From JAHFOW01 sp046350595 (GTDB lineage: Bacteria > Planctomycetota > Brocadiia > Brocadiales > Brocadiaceae): 63,970 bases of DNA. Each line of letters starts with the position of its first letter. The stretch's first letter is position 1. The DNA lies in contig JAXMAC010000006.1 of assembly GCA_046350595.1 (NCBI GenBank), positions 1 through 63,970 on the forward strand, given 5' to 3'. Under the pieces are notes generated by a model. That model had not been told where the DNA came from, ran no database searches, and saw only the letters and a list, made by a program, of their open reading frames with translations. The position numbers were made by a program, and so were the translations under genes. This document shows positions 55,660 to 63,679 of the stretch, piece by piece.

Positions 55660-55745
55660 TACAATATAAGGCATCATCAATTTCCCATATTTTATTTATG
55701 AGGTTTTTCTGTCGGAGAGACAAGGCAGCGCCTTGCCTCTCCATG
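55660..55745. repeat. Palindromic repeat before the Cys-rich exported gene
   Basis: GACAAGGCAGCGCCTTG (55716-55732) is a palindrome. The text before it (TTTATTTATGAGGTTTTTCT) resembles that before the related palindrome at 46306-46335. It is a member of the same dispersed family. Confidence 0.65.
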
Positions 55746-55776
55746 AATAATTTAAATGAAAAGGAGAATATACCAC

Positions 55777-56217
55777 ATGAGTCACAAGATTATTGGATTA
55801 TGCGGCGCTCTGGCTCTGTCTGTAGCTACTATGTTTTGTACGTCTGTTCCTGTAATGGCTGATGAATGTTGTCCAAAAAATGAGTGTGATAAAAAACCTG
55901 AATGGAGTTGCTGTGAGAAGAAAGGGACATTGTACGTCGCACACTGGACGCATACCGCAGAAAATTGTCCGGGGAGAAGCGCTGATGGCGCAAAGATGCT
56001 CAACCAATTCTGGGAAGGAAGAAAAAAGGCTGAAGAGAAAGGGATAAAGATAATCGGGGCTTATGTGACGGTTACGGAACATGATTATTTTATCGTTTTT
56101 GAAGCAAACGACTACACAGCCGCCGTTGAATTCTTCCTGCCTCTCGTTCCCAGCCAGACAGGAAAAATTGTACCCGTGCTCAACATGGATGAATGGTTAA
56201 AAATAATGCCCAAATAG
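55777..56217 (+). CDS. Exported Cys-rich protein with ferredoxin-like fold
   Basis: 146 residues from ATG 55777 (MSHKIIGLCGALALSVATMF), preceded by AAAGGAG; the open frame begins 7 codons earlier. A signal peptide ends near VMADE. A Cys-rich linker follows (DECCPKNECDKKPEWSCCEKKG, eight Cys with Cys pairs). The remaining domain, LYVAHWTHTAENCPG to FFLPLVPSQTGKIVPVLNMDEW, looks like a DUF3303/YCII-type alpha-beta barrel. The cysteines suggest metal or Fe-S binding, or disulfides, in the periplasm. Function unknown. Confidence 0.75.
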   Translation: MSHKIIGLCGALALSVATMFCTSVPVMADECCPKNECDKKPEWSCCEKKGTLYVAHWTHTAENCPGRSADGAKMLNQFWEGRKKAEEKGIKIIGAYVTVTEHDYFIVFEANDYTAAVEFFLPLVPSQTGKIVPVLNMDEWLKIMPK

Positions 56218-56228
56218 CGTTTAATTAG

Positions 56229-56326
56229 GCCTTCGGCAACTTCTATAACAGCGTAGTGGCAAGGCGCGCCATGCCACGCCTTCGGCAACTTCTATAACAG
56301 CGTAGTGGCAAGGCGCGCCTTGCCAC
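56229..56326. repeat. Two tandem 49-bp repeats with palindromic core
   Basis: 56229-56277 and 56278-56326 are nearly identical. Each begins GCCTTCGGCAACTTCTATAA, continues CAGCGTA and ends in GTGGCAAGGCGCGCC plus TTGCCAC or ATGCCAC. The core palindrome also occurs at 49691-49712. Confidence 0.9.
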
Positions 56327-56404
56327 TACATGTTCGTTTGAAATTCCTATACATTAGATTAGGTTTTGTTTTGCACGGCAAAACAAAATAACTTTTTATT
56401 GTAG

Positions 56405-56475
56405 CGCCGATCCCTTGTAGTCGGCGATAAACGGTTTAATCTGTTTAAACGGTTTAAACTGTACAAACGGTTATA
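56405..56475 (+). promoter_or_regulatory. Direct repeats of 18-bp period upstream of the hydrogenase operon
   Basis: TAAACGGTTTAA occurs at 56428 and 56446, and a degenerate CAAACGGTTATA at 56464, so the spacing is exactly 18 bp. A CGCCGA/TCGGCG hairpin (56405-56426) precedes them. They lie 65-110 nt before the operon's ATG at 56540 and may bind a regulator. No clear -35/-10 was found. Confidence 0.55.
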
Positions 56476-56539
56476 GGGATAAACTCCCGCACTACGGGAT
56501 CATTTTGAAATCCCTCGAAGTCGTCACTATAAACTCGAT

Positions 56540-57676
56540 ATGACAACAACATCTTTAAAAATTACCGACCGGATTGTTATAGAACGAGAGCACTTTCAAG
56601 GCATTTTTAATATGCTCGTCCAAAAGGGTTACCAAATTATCGGTCCTACTTTGGGAGAAGGCGCTCTTGTCTATGACAGGTTAAATACTCCTGACGACTT
56701 GCCCGTTGGATGGACAGATGTTCAGGATGGAGGCGCCTATCAACTCAAAAAGCGAGATGATAAGGCGCTCTTTGGTTATGTTGTCGGTCCACACTCATGG
56801 AAAAAATACTTATTCCCACCGGTATTGCGTTTATGGCAGGCTAAACGGGAAGGAAGTGGGTTTCAGATTACTTCAGAAAATGAAGCATCGCCTCAATTTG
56901 CCTTTATGGGCGTCCGCGCATGTGAACTCCACGCAATCTCCATTCAGGATAAAGTTTTTTTGAACGGAAAATTCGTTGACCCTCATTATCAATCAAGACG
57001 TAAAGGAATCTTTGTTCTGGCAGTTAACTGTGGAATGGCGGGTGGTACGTGCTTCTGTGCATCGATGAACACGGGACCAAAGGCAACCTCTGGTTTCGAC
57101 CTTGCACTGACTGAGATTTTGGATGGTAGCAACCATTATTTTGTCGTTGAAGTAGGCACTGATGCTGGCGCTGAAGCGCTCCAAAATATTCCTCATCGAC
57201 AAGCAAGTACGAATGAAACAAATGCAGAAGAAAATATTATTCAAAATACTTCAAACCAGATGGGTAGAAATATGGATACCGCCGATGTTAAGGAATTGCT
57301 GTATAAAAACTATGATCATCCCCGGTGGGACACTGTTGCGGAGCGATGCCTGACATGCGCTAATTGTACGATGGTGTGTCCCACGTGTTTTTGTTCAACC
57401 GTTGAAGATGTTACTGACCTGACAGGGGAACATGCCGAACGATGGAGGAAATGGGACTCATGTTTCACAAAGGATTTCTCATATATTCATGGTGGAAGTA
57501 TCAGGTCTTCGCCAAAATCCCGCTATCGTCAATGGATGACCCATAAGCTTGCAACATGGATTGATCAGTTGGGTGTATCAGGTTGCGTTGGCTGCGGACG
57601 GTGTATTACCTGGTGCCCGGTGGGCATTGATATAACGGAAGAAGTCCGCGCCATTCGTAAATCAAAACAAGCATAA
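56540..57676 (+). CDS. hydB: Group 3b (sulf)hydrogenase beta subunit, Fe-S protein
   Basis: 378 residues. The N-terminal domain resembles anaerobic sulfite reductase subunit A (FMGVRACELHAISIQDKVF). Two Fe-S cluster sets follow: CLTCANCTMVCPTCFC near residue 270 and GCVGCGRCITWCPVGIDIT near 350. It should move electrons between the NAD(P)-binding gamma subunit and the hydrogenase dimer in the cytoplasm. First gene of the intact structural operon. Confidence 0.92.
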   Translation: MTTTSLKITDRIVIEREHFQGIFNMLVQKGYQIIGPTLGEGALVYDRLNTPDDLPVGWTDVQDGGAYQLKKRDDKALFGYVVGPHSWKKYLFPPVLRLWQAKREGSGFQITSENEASPQFAFMGVRACELHAISIQDKVFLNGKFVDPHYQSRRKGIFVLAVNCGMAGGTCFCASMNTGPKATSGFDLALTEILDGSNHYFVVEVGTDAGAEALQNIPHRQASTNETNAEENIIQNTSNQMGRNMDTADVKELLYKNYDHPRWDTVAERCLTCANCTMVCPTCFCSTVEDVTDLTGEHAERWRKWDSCFTKDFSYIHGGSIRSSPKSRYRQWMTHKLATWIDQLGVSGCVGCGRCITWCPVGIDITEEVRAIRKSKQA

Positions 57677-57704
57677 TATTTCACCACCGTAAAGGAGAAA
57701 ATAA

Positions 57705-58166
57705 ATGCACATACTCGAATCCTATCTTGCAGAACATCCATTTCTCAAAGGACTCGAACCACACCATATTAAAACCATTGCTGATTGTGCATCAGATATA
57801 CAATTTGATGCGGGTCAATCTATTCTGCATGAGGGTGACGAAGCAAACAACTTTTATGTCATTCGCCATGGTAAAATCGCAATTAAACTATTTTCAGCCG
57901 AACGTGGCTCACTCACCATTCAAACAATTGGAGCAGGTGAGGTGCTGGGGTGGTCATGGTTAATTCCCCCCTATCGGTGGCGTTTCGATGCGCAAGCAAT
58001 TGAGATTACCCGCGCTGTCGCCCTTGATGCACGATGTTTACGAAACAAGTGCGAACAGGATCACGACCTGGGTTATGAATTACTCAAACGCTTTTCATCC
58101 ATTGTCGCACACCGTCTTGAGGCAACATGTTTACAGCTCCTTGATTTTTATGGTGTGCGTGCGTAA
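57705..58166 (+). CDS. Cyclic-nucleotide-binding domain protein in the hydrogenase operon
   Basis: 153 residues, a stand-alone cNMP-binding domain. FDAGQSILHEGDEANNFYVIRHGKIAIK and TIGAGEVLGWSWL hold the Crp-type beta-roll and phosphate-binding loop. There is no HTH domain, so it is not a transcription factor by itself. It lies between the beta and gamma genes, 28 nt after hydB with AAAGGAG before the ATG. It may modulate the hydrogenase allosterically. Confidence 0.87.
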   Translation: MHILESYLAEHPFLKGLEPHHIKTIADCASDIQFDAGQSILHEGDEANNFYVIRHGKIAIKLFSAERGSLTIQTIGAGEVLGWSWLIPPYRWRFDAQAIEITRAVALDARCLRNKCEQDHDLGYELLKRFSSIVAHRLEATCLQLLDFYGVRA

Positions 58167-58230
58167 TGAATATTTATAATCATTTTGCAGAGACGCAGGA
58201 TTTTGCATCTCTACGACAGTAATAACAAAA

Positions 58231-59064
58231 ATGAACATTCAATATCCCATGCTGCCAAACCCTTTTTGTATCCAACGGATACAGAAGGAAACCCATGATA
58301 CCTTTACTATGGAATTGATTCCAATTAACGGAAACACTATAATTCCATTTGCTCCAGGGCAGTTCAACATGCTCTATGTTTTTGGCGTTGGGGAAGTCCC
58401 CATTTCCATCTGTGGCGATCCATCAAAGCCGGATATATTAAAGCATACAACGCGTGCCGTGGGAACAGTGACAAAGGCCATCCAAAAACTCCGGCGTGGC
58501 GATATTATAGGAGTCCGAGGCCCATTTGGAAGTCACTGGCCATTGGAAGAGGCGCGGGGAAATGATATTGTCATAGTAACAGGTGGGATTGGATTGGCGC
58601 CCCTTCGCCCTGCATTGTATCAACTTATTTCACAGCGTGAGAAGTACGGAAAAATAGCGCTTCTCTATGGGGCGCGAACACCGGATGACCTGCTTTATAC
58701 TCATGAGTTAGAACAATGGCAGAGACGTTTTGACATCGATGTCAAGATTACCGTTGATAGCGCTCAGGATAATTGGCGGGGAAATGTTGGTGTGGTTACC
58801 ACGCTTATACCAAAGGCACAATTTGATCCCCAGCATACCGTGGCCATGATCTGCGGCCCTGAAGTAATGATGCGATTTACGATTATGGAATTACAAAAGC
58901 ATGATGTTAAAAATGAAAACATATACATTTCCATGGAGCGTAATATGAAATGCGGCATAGGACTTTGTGGACATTGTCAGTGCGGCCATACCTTTGTTTG
59001 TAAGGATGGTCCGGTGTTTTGTTATGAATGTGTCAAAGAACTCATAGGAAAGCGGGAAATTTAA
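58231..59064 (+). CDS. hydG: Group 3b (sulf)hydrogenase gamma subunit, FAD/NAD(P)-binding
   Basis: 277 residues. APGQFNMLYVFGVGEVPISI is the FAD-binding block, GVRGPFGSHWPL and IVTGGIGLAPLRPALY the NAD(P) block, and MKCGIGLCGHCQCG (plus C248-type CKDGPVFCYE) the [2Fe-2S] site. This is the FNR-like reductase subunit that couples H2 to NAD(P)H. Symbol follows the archaeal hydBGDA naming and is unrelated to the FeFe-hydrogenase maturase HydG. Confidence 0.92.
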   Translation: MNIQYPMLPNPFCIQRIQKETHDTFTMELIPINGNTIIPFAPGQFNMLYVFGVGEVPISICGDPSKPDILKHTTRAVGTVTKAIQKLRRGDIIGVRGPFGSHWPLEEARGNDIVIVTGGIGLAPLRPALYQLISQREKYGKIALLYGARTPDDLLYTHELEQWQRRFDIDVKITVDSAQDNWRGNVGVVTTLIPKAQFDPQHTVAMICGPEVMMRFTIMELQKHDVKNENIYISMERNMKCGIGLCGHCQCGHTFVCKDGPVFCYECVKELIGKREI

Positions 59065-59121
59065 ACGTCTTGACAGGAACCACAGATTTCACAGATAACA
59101 CAGATTATTTACAAATTATCA

Positions 59122-59901
59122 ATGTCTAAAACAAAAAAACCAAAACTTGCCGTATGGAAATTTGCGTCGTGCGATGGCTGTCAGTTGAGCCTCCTGGATT
59201 GCGAGGACGAATTGCTTGCCGTCGTGGACAAAGTTGATATTGCGTATTTCCTTGAAGCCTCTCGCGATGTAAAAAAAGGGCCATATAATATTTCCCTTGT
59301 TGAAGGGTCTATCACTACACCCCATGATGCGGAACGTATCCAGAAGATTCGTAAAATGTCGAAATTGCTCATTACCATAGGCGCATGTGCAACTGCCGGT
59401 GGTATACAGGCATTACGGAATTTCAGGGATGTGAAAGAATTTACCTCTTTCGTATATGCCAAACCCCAATTTATTTGCACCCTTGAAAAATCAACACCAA
59501 TCTCCGCACATGTCAAGGTAGATTTCGAATTGCATGGATGCCCCATCAATAAACACCAACTCGTCGAAGTCCTCAGCGCCTTTTTATTTGGACGTAAACC
59601 CAATACCCCGCCACAGAGCGTTTGCATTGAGTGCAAACATCGTGGGACTGTCTGTGTGATGGTGGCGCGCAGGATACCATGTCTTGGTCCTGTAACCCAT
59701 GCCGGATGCAACGCAATCTGTCCATCGTATGGCCGTGGTTGTTATAGCTGTTTTGGCCCTATGGAGTCGCCGAACACCGCATCATTAAGTGCGCAGTTCG
59801 GCCATCTTGGAATAAGTGAAGAAGGTCTTTTACGGGTATTTCGAACGTTCTATGCTAACACAGAGGTTTTCAGCAAAGAAAGTACAGCACATCAAAAGTA
59901 A
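59122..59901 (+). CDS. hydD: Group 3b [NiFe] hydrogenase small (delta) subunit
   Basis: 259 residues. The proximal cluster ligands are visible: WKFASCDGCQLSLLDCEDELL, TIGACATAGGIQALRN and DFELHGCPINKHQLVEVL. Further cysteines (CIECKHRG, CLGPVTHAGCNAICPSYGRGCYSCFGPME) hold the other clusters. It passes electrons from the Ni-Fe site to the beta subunit. There is no Tat signal, so it is cytoplasmic. A CCACAGATTTCACAGATAAC simple repeat fills the 57-nt gap upstream. Confidence 0.93.
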   Translation: MSKTKKPKLAVWKFASCDGCQLSLLDCEDELLAVVDKVDIAYFLEASRDVKKGPYNISLVEGSITTPHDAERIQKIRKMSKLLITIGACATAGGIQALRNFRDVKEFTSFVYAKPQFICTLEKSTPISAHVKVDFELHGCPINKHQLVEVLSAFLFGRKPNTPPQSVCIECKHRGTVCVMVARRIPCLGPVTHAGCNAICPSYGRGCYSCFGPMESPNTASLSAQFGHLGISEEGLLRVFRTFYANTEVFSKESTAHQK

Positions 59902-59937
59902 GTCTTTGAGAAAATATTTTAAATTATAAATATTGAA

Positions 59938-61227
59938 ATGAAGACCAAAACAATCAAGGTAGATTGTCTTGCCCGCGTTGAGGGTGAAGGCGCACTGTAC
60001 ATAAAGATCAAAGGCAAGAATGTCGTCGATGTAAAGCTCAAGATATTTGAACCGCCGCGGTTTTTTGAGGCTTTTTTACGGGGACGTTTGTTTAGTGAAG
60101 CGCCTGATATTACTGCCCGTATTTGCGGTATATGTCCTATTGCTTATCAGATGAGTTCCGTACATGCAATGGAAGATGCGTTTGGCATAAAGGTTGATGG
60201 TCAACTTCGCGCATTACGCAGGCTCATTTACTGCGGAGAGTGGATAGAAAGCCATGCGCTTCATATCTACATGCTCCATGCCCCTGATTTTATGGGGTAT
60301 GCGGATGCCATCCAGATGGCAAAAGATTATCCCGATATCGTTAAGCGTGGGTTGCAATTAAAAAAGGTTGGCAATGAGATTGTTACACTCCTCGGTGGCA
60401 GGGAAATTCATCCTATTAACGTACGTGTTGGAGGATTTTATCGGGCGCCAACCAGACAGGAATTAAGCCCCCTTGCCGAAAAACTTACATGGGCGCGGGA
60501 CGCCGCCCTTGAAACAGTCAGGTGGACAGCAAAACTTAATTTTCCTGATTTTGAACAGGATTATGAGTTTGTTGCGCTCAATCACCCGGACGAATATCCT
60601 TTCAATGAAGGGAATCTCGTCTCGAATAAAGGGCTGAATATTTCTCTGCGTGAATATGAAGACCATTTTACTGAAGAGCATGTACAATATTCAAATGCAC
60701 TTCATTCTGTAATAAAAGGACGTGGGGCATATTTCGTTGGGCCTCTGGCACGATACAATTTAAATTTTGACAAACTACCTCCCATAGCGCAGGAAGCCGC
60801 ACGGTCAGCCGGGCTTTCATCTCAATGTCATAATCCGTTTAAAAGTATTATTGTTCGCAGTATCGAAATCCTTTACGCATGTGATGAAGCGTTGCGTATT
60901 ATTGAGCGCTATGAAAGACCGGAGAACATTGCAATGGAAGTTCCACCACGCGCTGCCACAGGGTATGGTTGTACAGAAGCGCCACGCGGTATTCTCTACC
61001 ATCGTTACCGGATGGACGATAAAGGTATCATCGTGGATGCAAAGATTGTTCCCCCCACATCGCAAAACCAGAAGACGATAGAAAATGACCTCCGGCAATT
61101 TACGCCAAAATTTGTTGACCTCCCGGCGGAAAAACTTACGTTACAGTGCGAGCAAGCGGTACGTAATTATGATCCGTGTATTTCGTGCGCTACGCATTTT
61201 TTGAAACTCCACATTGACCGGGAATAA
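59938..61227 (+). CDS. hydA: Group 3b [NiFe] hydrogenase large (alpha) subunit
   Basis: 429 residues. The L1 motif ARICGICPIAYQ (near residue 60) and the L2 motif DPCISCATHFLK near the end supply the four cysteines that bind Ni and Fe. The last nine residues after the His of CATH (FLKLHIDRE) look like the tail removed by an endopeptidase after Ni insertion. The matching protease gene directly downstream is frameshifted. H2 oxidation or production linked to NAD(P)H is the expected activity; polysulfide reduction is also known in this group. Confidence 0.94.
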   Translation: MKTKTIKVDCLARVEGEGALYIKIKGKNVVDVKLKIFEPPRFFEAFLRGRLFSEAPDITARICGICPIAYQMSSVHAMEDAFGIKVDGQLRALRRLIYCGEWIESHALHIYMLHAPDFMGYADAIQMAKDYPDIVKRGLQLKKVGNEIVTLLGGREIHPINVRVGGFYRAPTRQELSPLAEKLTWARDAALETVRWTAKLNFPDFEQDYEFVALNHPDEYPFNEGNLVSNKGLNISLREYEDHFTEEHVQYSNALHSVIKGRGAYFVGPLARYNLNFDKLPPIAQEAARSAGLSSQCHNPFKSIIVRSIEILYACDEALRIIERYERPENIAMEVPPRAATGYGCTEAPRGILYHRYRMDDKGIIVDAKIVPPTSQNQKTIENDLRQFTPKFVDLPAEKLTLQCEQAVRNYDPCISCATHFLKLHIDRE

Positions 61228-61232
61228 ATGGT

Positions 61233-61764
61233 TTGGAACTACAGATGGCGCAGATTCAGCAGATAAAAAATACAGGTAATAAAATACAAACCAAACAGTC
61301 AAAACAAGACAAACAGTCTATTTTCGTTATCGGTATCGGCAATGTCTATCGCAGTGATGATGGCGTCGGATTTGTTGTTGCTCAACATATAAAAGAACAA
61401 GCGCCCGATACCGTTACCGTCACAGAAGCAAATTACCCTCACTTATTGTATACCGTTAGTTCTTATTGACGCAGTTTATTCAGGCATGAAGCCGAGAGGT
61501 TTATCCTATCCACCGTTTTGAAGCACACGTTCAGCCAATTCCCATACAATTTTTCCATTATTCCACACATGTCTTTGAGTATTTGCAGAGGCTATTGAAC
61601 TTGCAAGGATCTTTGGCAAATTACGCAAGTGTGTCTTTGTGTATCCTCTCTTATTGTGTATGGAATAGAAGGAGAATGTTTTGAGGCTGGTGAGGGGTTA
61701 TCAGGTCGAGGTCAGTAATGCAGCCCAGGAAGTTGTTATACGTATACGCCAGGATATTTTTTGA
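61233..61764 (+). pseudogene. Hydrogenase maturation endopeptidase, frameshifted
   Basis: IFVIGIGNVYRSDDGVGFVVAQHI is the normal start of the HycI/HyaD family, with the Ni-binding Asp/Glu region. The frame ends after PHLLYTVSSY (61469). In other frames LIDAVYSGMKP, HRFEAHVQPIPYNFSI, AEAIELARIFGKL, GIEGECFEAGEGLS and VEVSNAAQEVVIRIRQDIF follow in order. At least four single-base shifts are needed. The first codons come from a CACAGATT-type simple repeat. It would cleave the C-terminal tail of the large subunit. Confidence 0.82.
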
Positions 61765-62050
61765 ATGAGGTTGTCAGCGACTATCGAAGGCGGTATGAAG
61801 GTGGGAGAGCAAAGCGTGAATAGTAACTCAGGAATGACACTGAAGAGACAACGATCAATAACACGCGGGACTTTAAGGTTTTTCTGCAGGCCTAACGATG
61901 ATGAAGGCAAACCGGCGTCATGGCAGAAGATGCGTAAGGGGGTAAGCGCTTCATCGACGGTGTGAGGTGAGCCAGAAGTGCAATGAAAACATACGTGTAT
62001 TTACAAGGTGGTCCGAGATACTCCGTGTTTATCCGTAATAGAGATATAAT
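61765..62050. other. Unexplained stretch between the protease remnant and hypA
   Basis: About 285 bp with only short open frames. It is rich in GGGAGAGC, GCGTGAATAG, CACGCGGGAC and GCGTAAGGGGGTAAGC text that looks like structured RNA rather than protein code. I could not match it to a named element. It separates hypA from the structural operon. Confidence 0.4.
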
Positions 62051-62330
62051 ATGCACGAATTTTTCCTCGGACCAACCGCTTGTTACCCATCTGATTCATG
62101 AAGTTTCTTCTCTGGCGCTTGAACAAGGCGCAACCAGGGTGAGTGGTCTAACGGTCAGGCTCGGTTCGTTATCTCATATTTCCTCAGAACATTTTCGTGA
62201 ACACTTTAACCATGCATCGCAAGGAACAATTGCAGAAGGGGCGCAATTAACTATAAATGTCCTGCGTGACGAAACAGAAGCTATGGCGCAAGAAGTTGTG
62301 CTCGAAAGTATAGAAGTGGAAGATAAGTAA
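62051..62330 (+). pseudogene. hypA: hypA-like nickel chaperone with a start-proximal frameshift and no zinc domain
   Basis: ATG CAC GAA TTT at 62051 gives the expected MHEF start with the Ni-binding His2. One extra T in the following T5 run shifts the frame. Deleting it joins MHEFSSDQPLVTHLIHEV to the long frame VSSLALEQGATRVSGLTVRLGSLSHISSEHFREHF up to TAA 62330. The open frame can also begin at an upstream ATG (61983), giving a 115-residue protein with a false N-terminus. The CxxC...CxxC zinc loop of HypA is absent. Confidence 0.75.
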
Positions 62331-62385
62331 AATATTACTCCAGGAATAAATACATCTTTGTATTTTTGTTCTGCAATTGATTGTA

Positions 62386-63618
62386 TTATTTGCTAAACCT
62401 GCTTACCACCAGACATGAATTATTTCCCTCGTAGTCCAGGGTATTTATCATTGCATGTTGAATTTCTTTGTTCGTGGGTTTCTCAAGGATGACGTTCAGG
62501 TTGATTTCCGGATCTCTTTGCTTGTGATTGATAATGTGGGGTATTTGACCTGTATTCATGGACATGATGGTTGATATGAGTTGGGCGCTACCCGCCGCTC
62601 CGTATGATTCGCCGATATTTGATTTAATTGCTGAAATGGGGACATGACTATTCCCGCTAAATAAGGCTTGTATAGCTCCTGATTCAACAATGTCCTGTAC
62701 CTTGCTTCCATTTGCGTTTGCGCTTATCAAATCAATGTTTTCTTTTTTTGTCCCTGCATCTTCAAGCGCATGTATCATGGCATTTGCAGACCGGCGGGTT
62801 CTTTCATCCCTGGAGTAATCCCGACCACCAACAAAGGTGCTTCCGAAACCTTTTATTTCCGCATAAATGTGAGCGCCCCGGTCTATGGCATGTTGAAGTT
62901 CCTCAAGGATAACTACGTAGCTACCCTCCGCCATGACAAATCCGTTTCTTTCCTTATCAAAGGGCAGACTCGCCTCCGCTTTACCATCCAGGCCGGAGAG
63001 AAGTCCCCGAATATAAAATATTAGATATAAATCGATGGAAATCTGCTCAACACCGCCGGCAACGATAACCTTTGCCAAACCCTGCCGGATCATATTAAAG
63101 GCATCGCCAACGGCGTTTGTACTCGAAGTAAAACCTGACGATACAGTACGGGCAAGTCCTTTTATCTTAAATATGACAGATACATAGTTAATAGAAGAAT
63201 TCAGGGCAACGTCATAACTGAGCATGGGCGATAATTCTGATGGATTACCGCGGATAATTTCAAAGAAATAATCCGTTGTTTCTGAAAAATTACCCAGTGA
63301 TGAGCCAATAACTATCCCCATCTTCTCCGACAAAGAACCATCTGTAGGAATCTTTGCGTCGTCAATGGCCATCTTCGCGGCAGAACCCAGGAATCTGGTT
63401 CCTTTGTTTAAATATTTTAAACCCTTCGCGCCAAGGTGTACTTCCGGCATTAAGTTCCTGACTTCTCCGCCCGACTTACATTTATAGGGAGAAAGATCGA
63501 GAGCGGTTATGGGTGATATGCCGGATTTCCCGCTTACAAGACCATTCCAGAAATCCACTTTTGTACAACCAAGGGGAGAAACAATACCAATTCCTGTGAC
63601 AACAACTCGCTTTTTCAT
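62386..63618 (-). CDS. Ketosynthase-like protein lacking the catalytic triad (chain-length-factor-like)
   Basis: 410 residues, full-length KAS II/FabF fold (RVVVTGIGIVSPLG, DKERNGFVMAEGSYVVILEE). The nucleophile position reads SSGFTSSTNAVGDA with Phe in place of Cys. The first His position reads SANANGSKVQD (Asn) and the second reads KSNIGESYGAAGSAQLI (Glu). It cannot condense acyl chains alone. With a normal-looking KAS directly upstream (63680 onward) it should form a heterodimer like the KS-alpha/CLF pairs of type II polyketide and aryl polyene systems. Confidence 0.88.
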   Translation of the reverse strand: MKKRVVVTGIGIVSPLGCTKVDFWNGLVSGKSGISPITALDLSPYKCKSGGEVRNLMPEVHLGAKGLKYLNKGTRFLGSAAKMAIDDAKIPTDGSLSEKMGIVIGSSLGNFSETTDYFFEIIRGNPSELSPMLSYDVALNSSINYVSVIFKIKGLARTVSSGFTSSTNAVGDAFNMIRQGLAKVIVAGGVEQISIDLYLIFYIRGLLSGLDGKAEASLPFDKERNGFVMAEGSYVVILEELQHAIDRGAHIYAEIKGFGSTFVGGRDYSRDERTRRSANAMIHALEDAGTKKENIDLISANANGSKVQDIVESGAIQALFSGNSHVPISAIKSNIGESYGAAGSAQLISTIMSMNTGQIPHIINHKQRDPEINLNVILEKPTNKEIQHAMINTLDYEGNNSCLVVSRFSK

Positions 63619-63679
63619 AGAAATTTAACCACAGATGAGTAATTTTAGTATCGTAAATTGAGTTTATTATAAGCCATGT

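Noticed and set aside
56428..56475. CRISPR or origin iterons in the 18-bp repeats
   Set aside because: Only two and a half units, no spacers, no dnaA or cas gene; regulator sites are the simpler reading.
61765..62050. Group II intron
   Set aside because: Some text recalls intron domain I, but no domain V hairpin or reverse transcriptase is present, so the claim cannot be supported.
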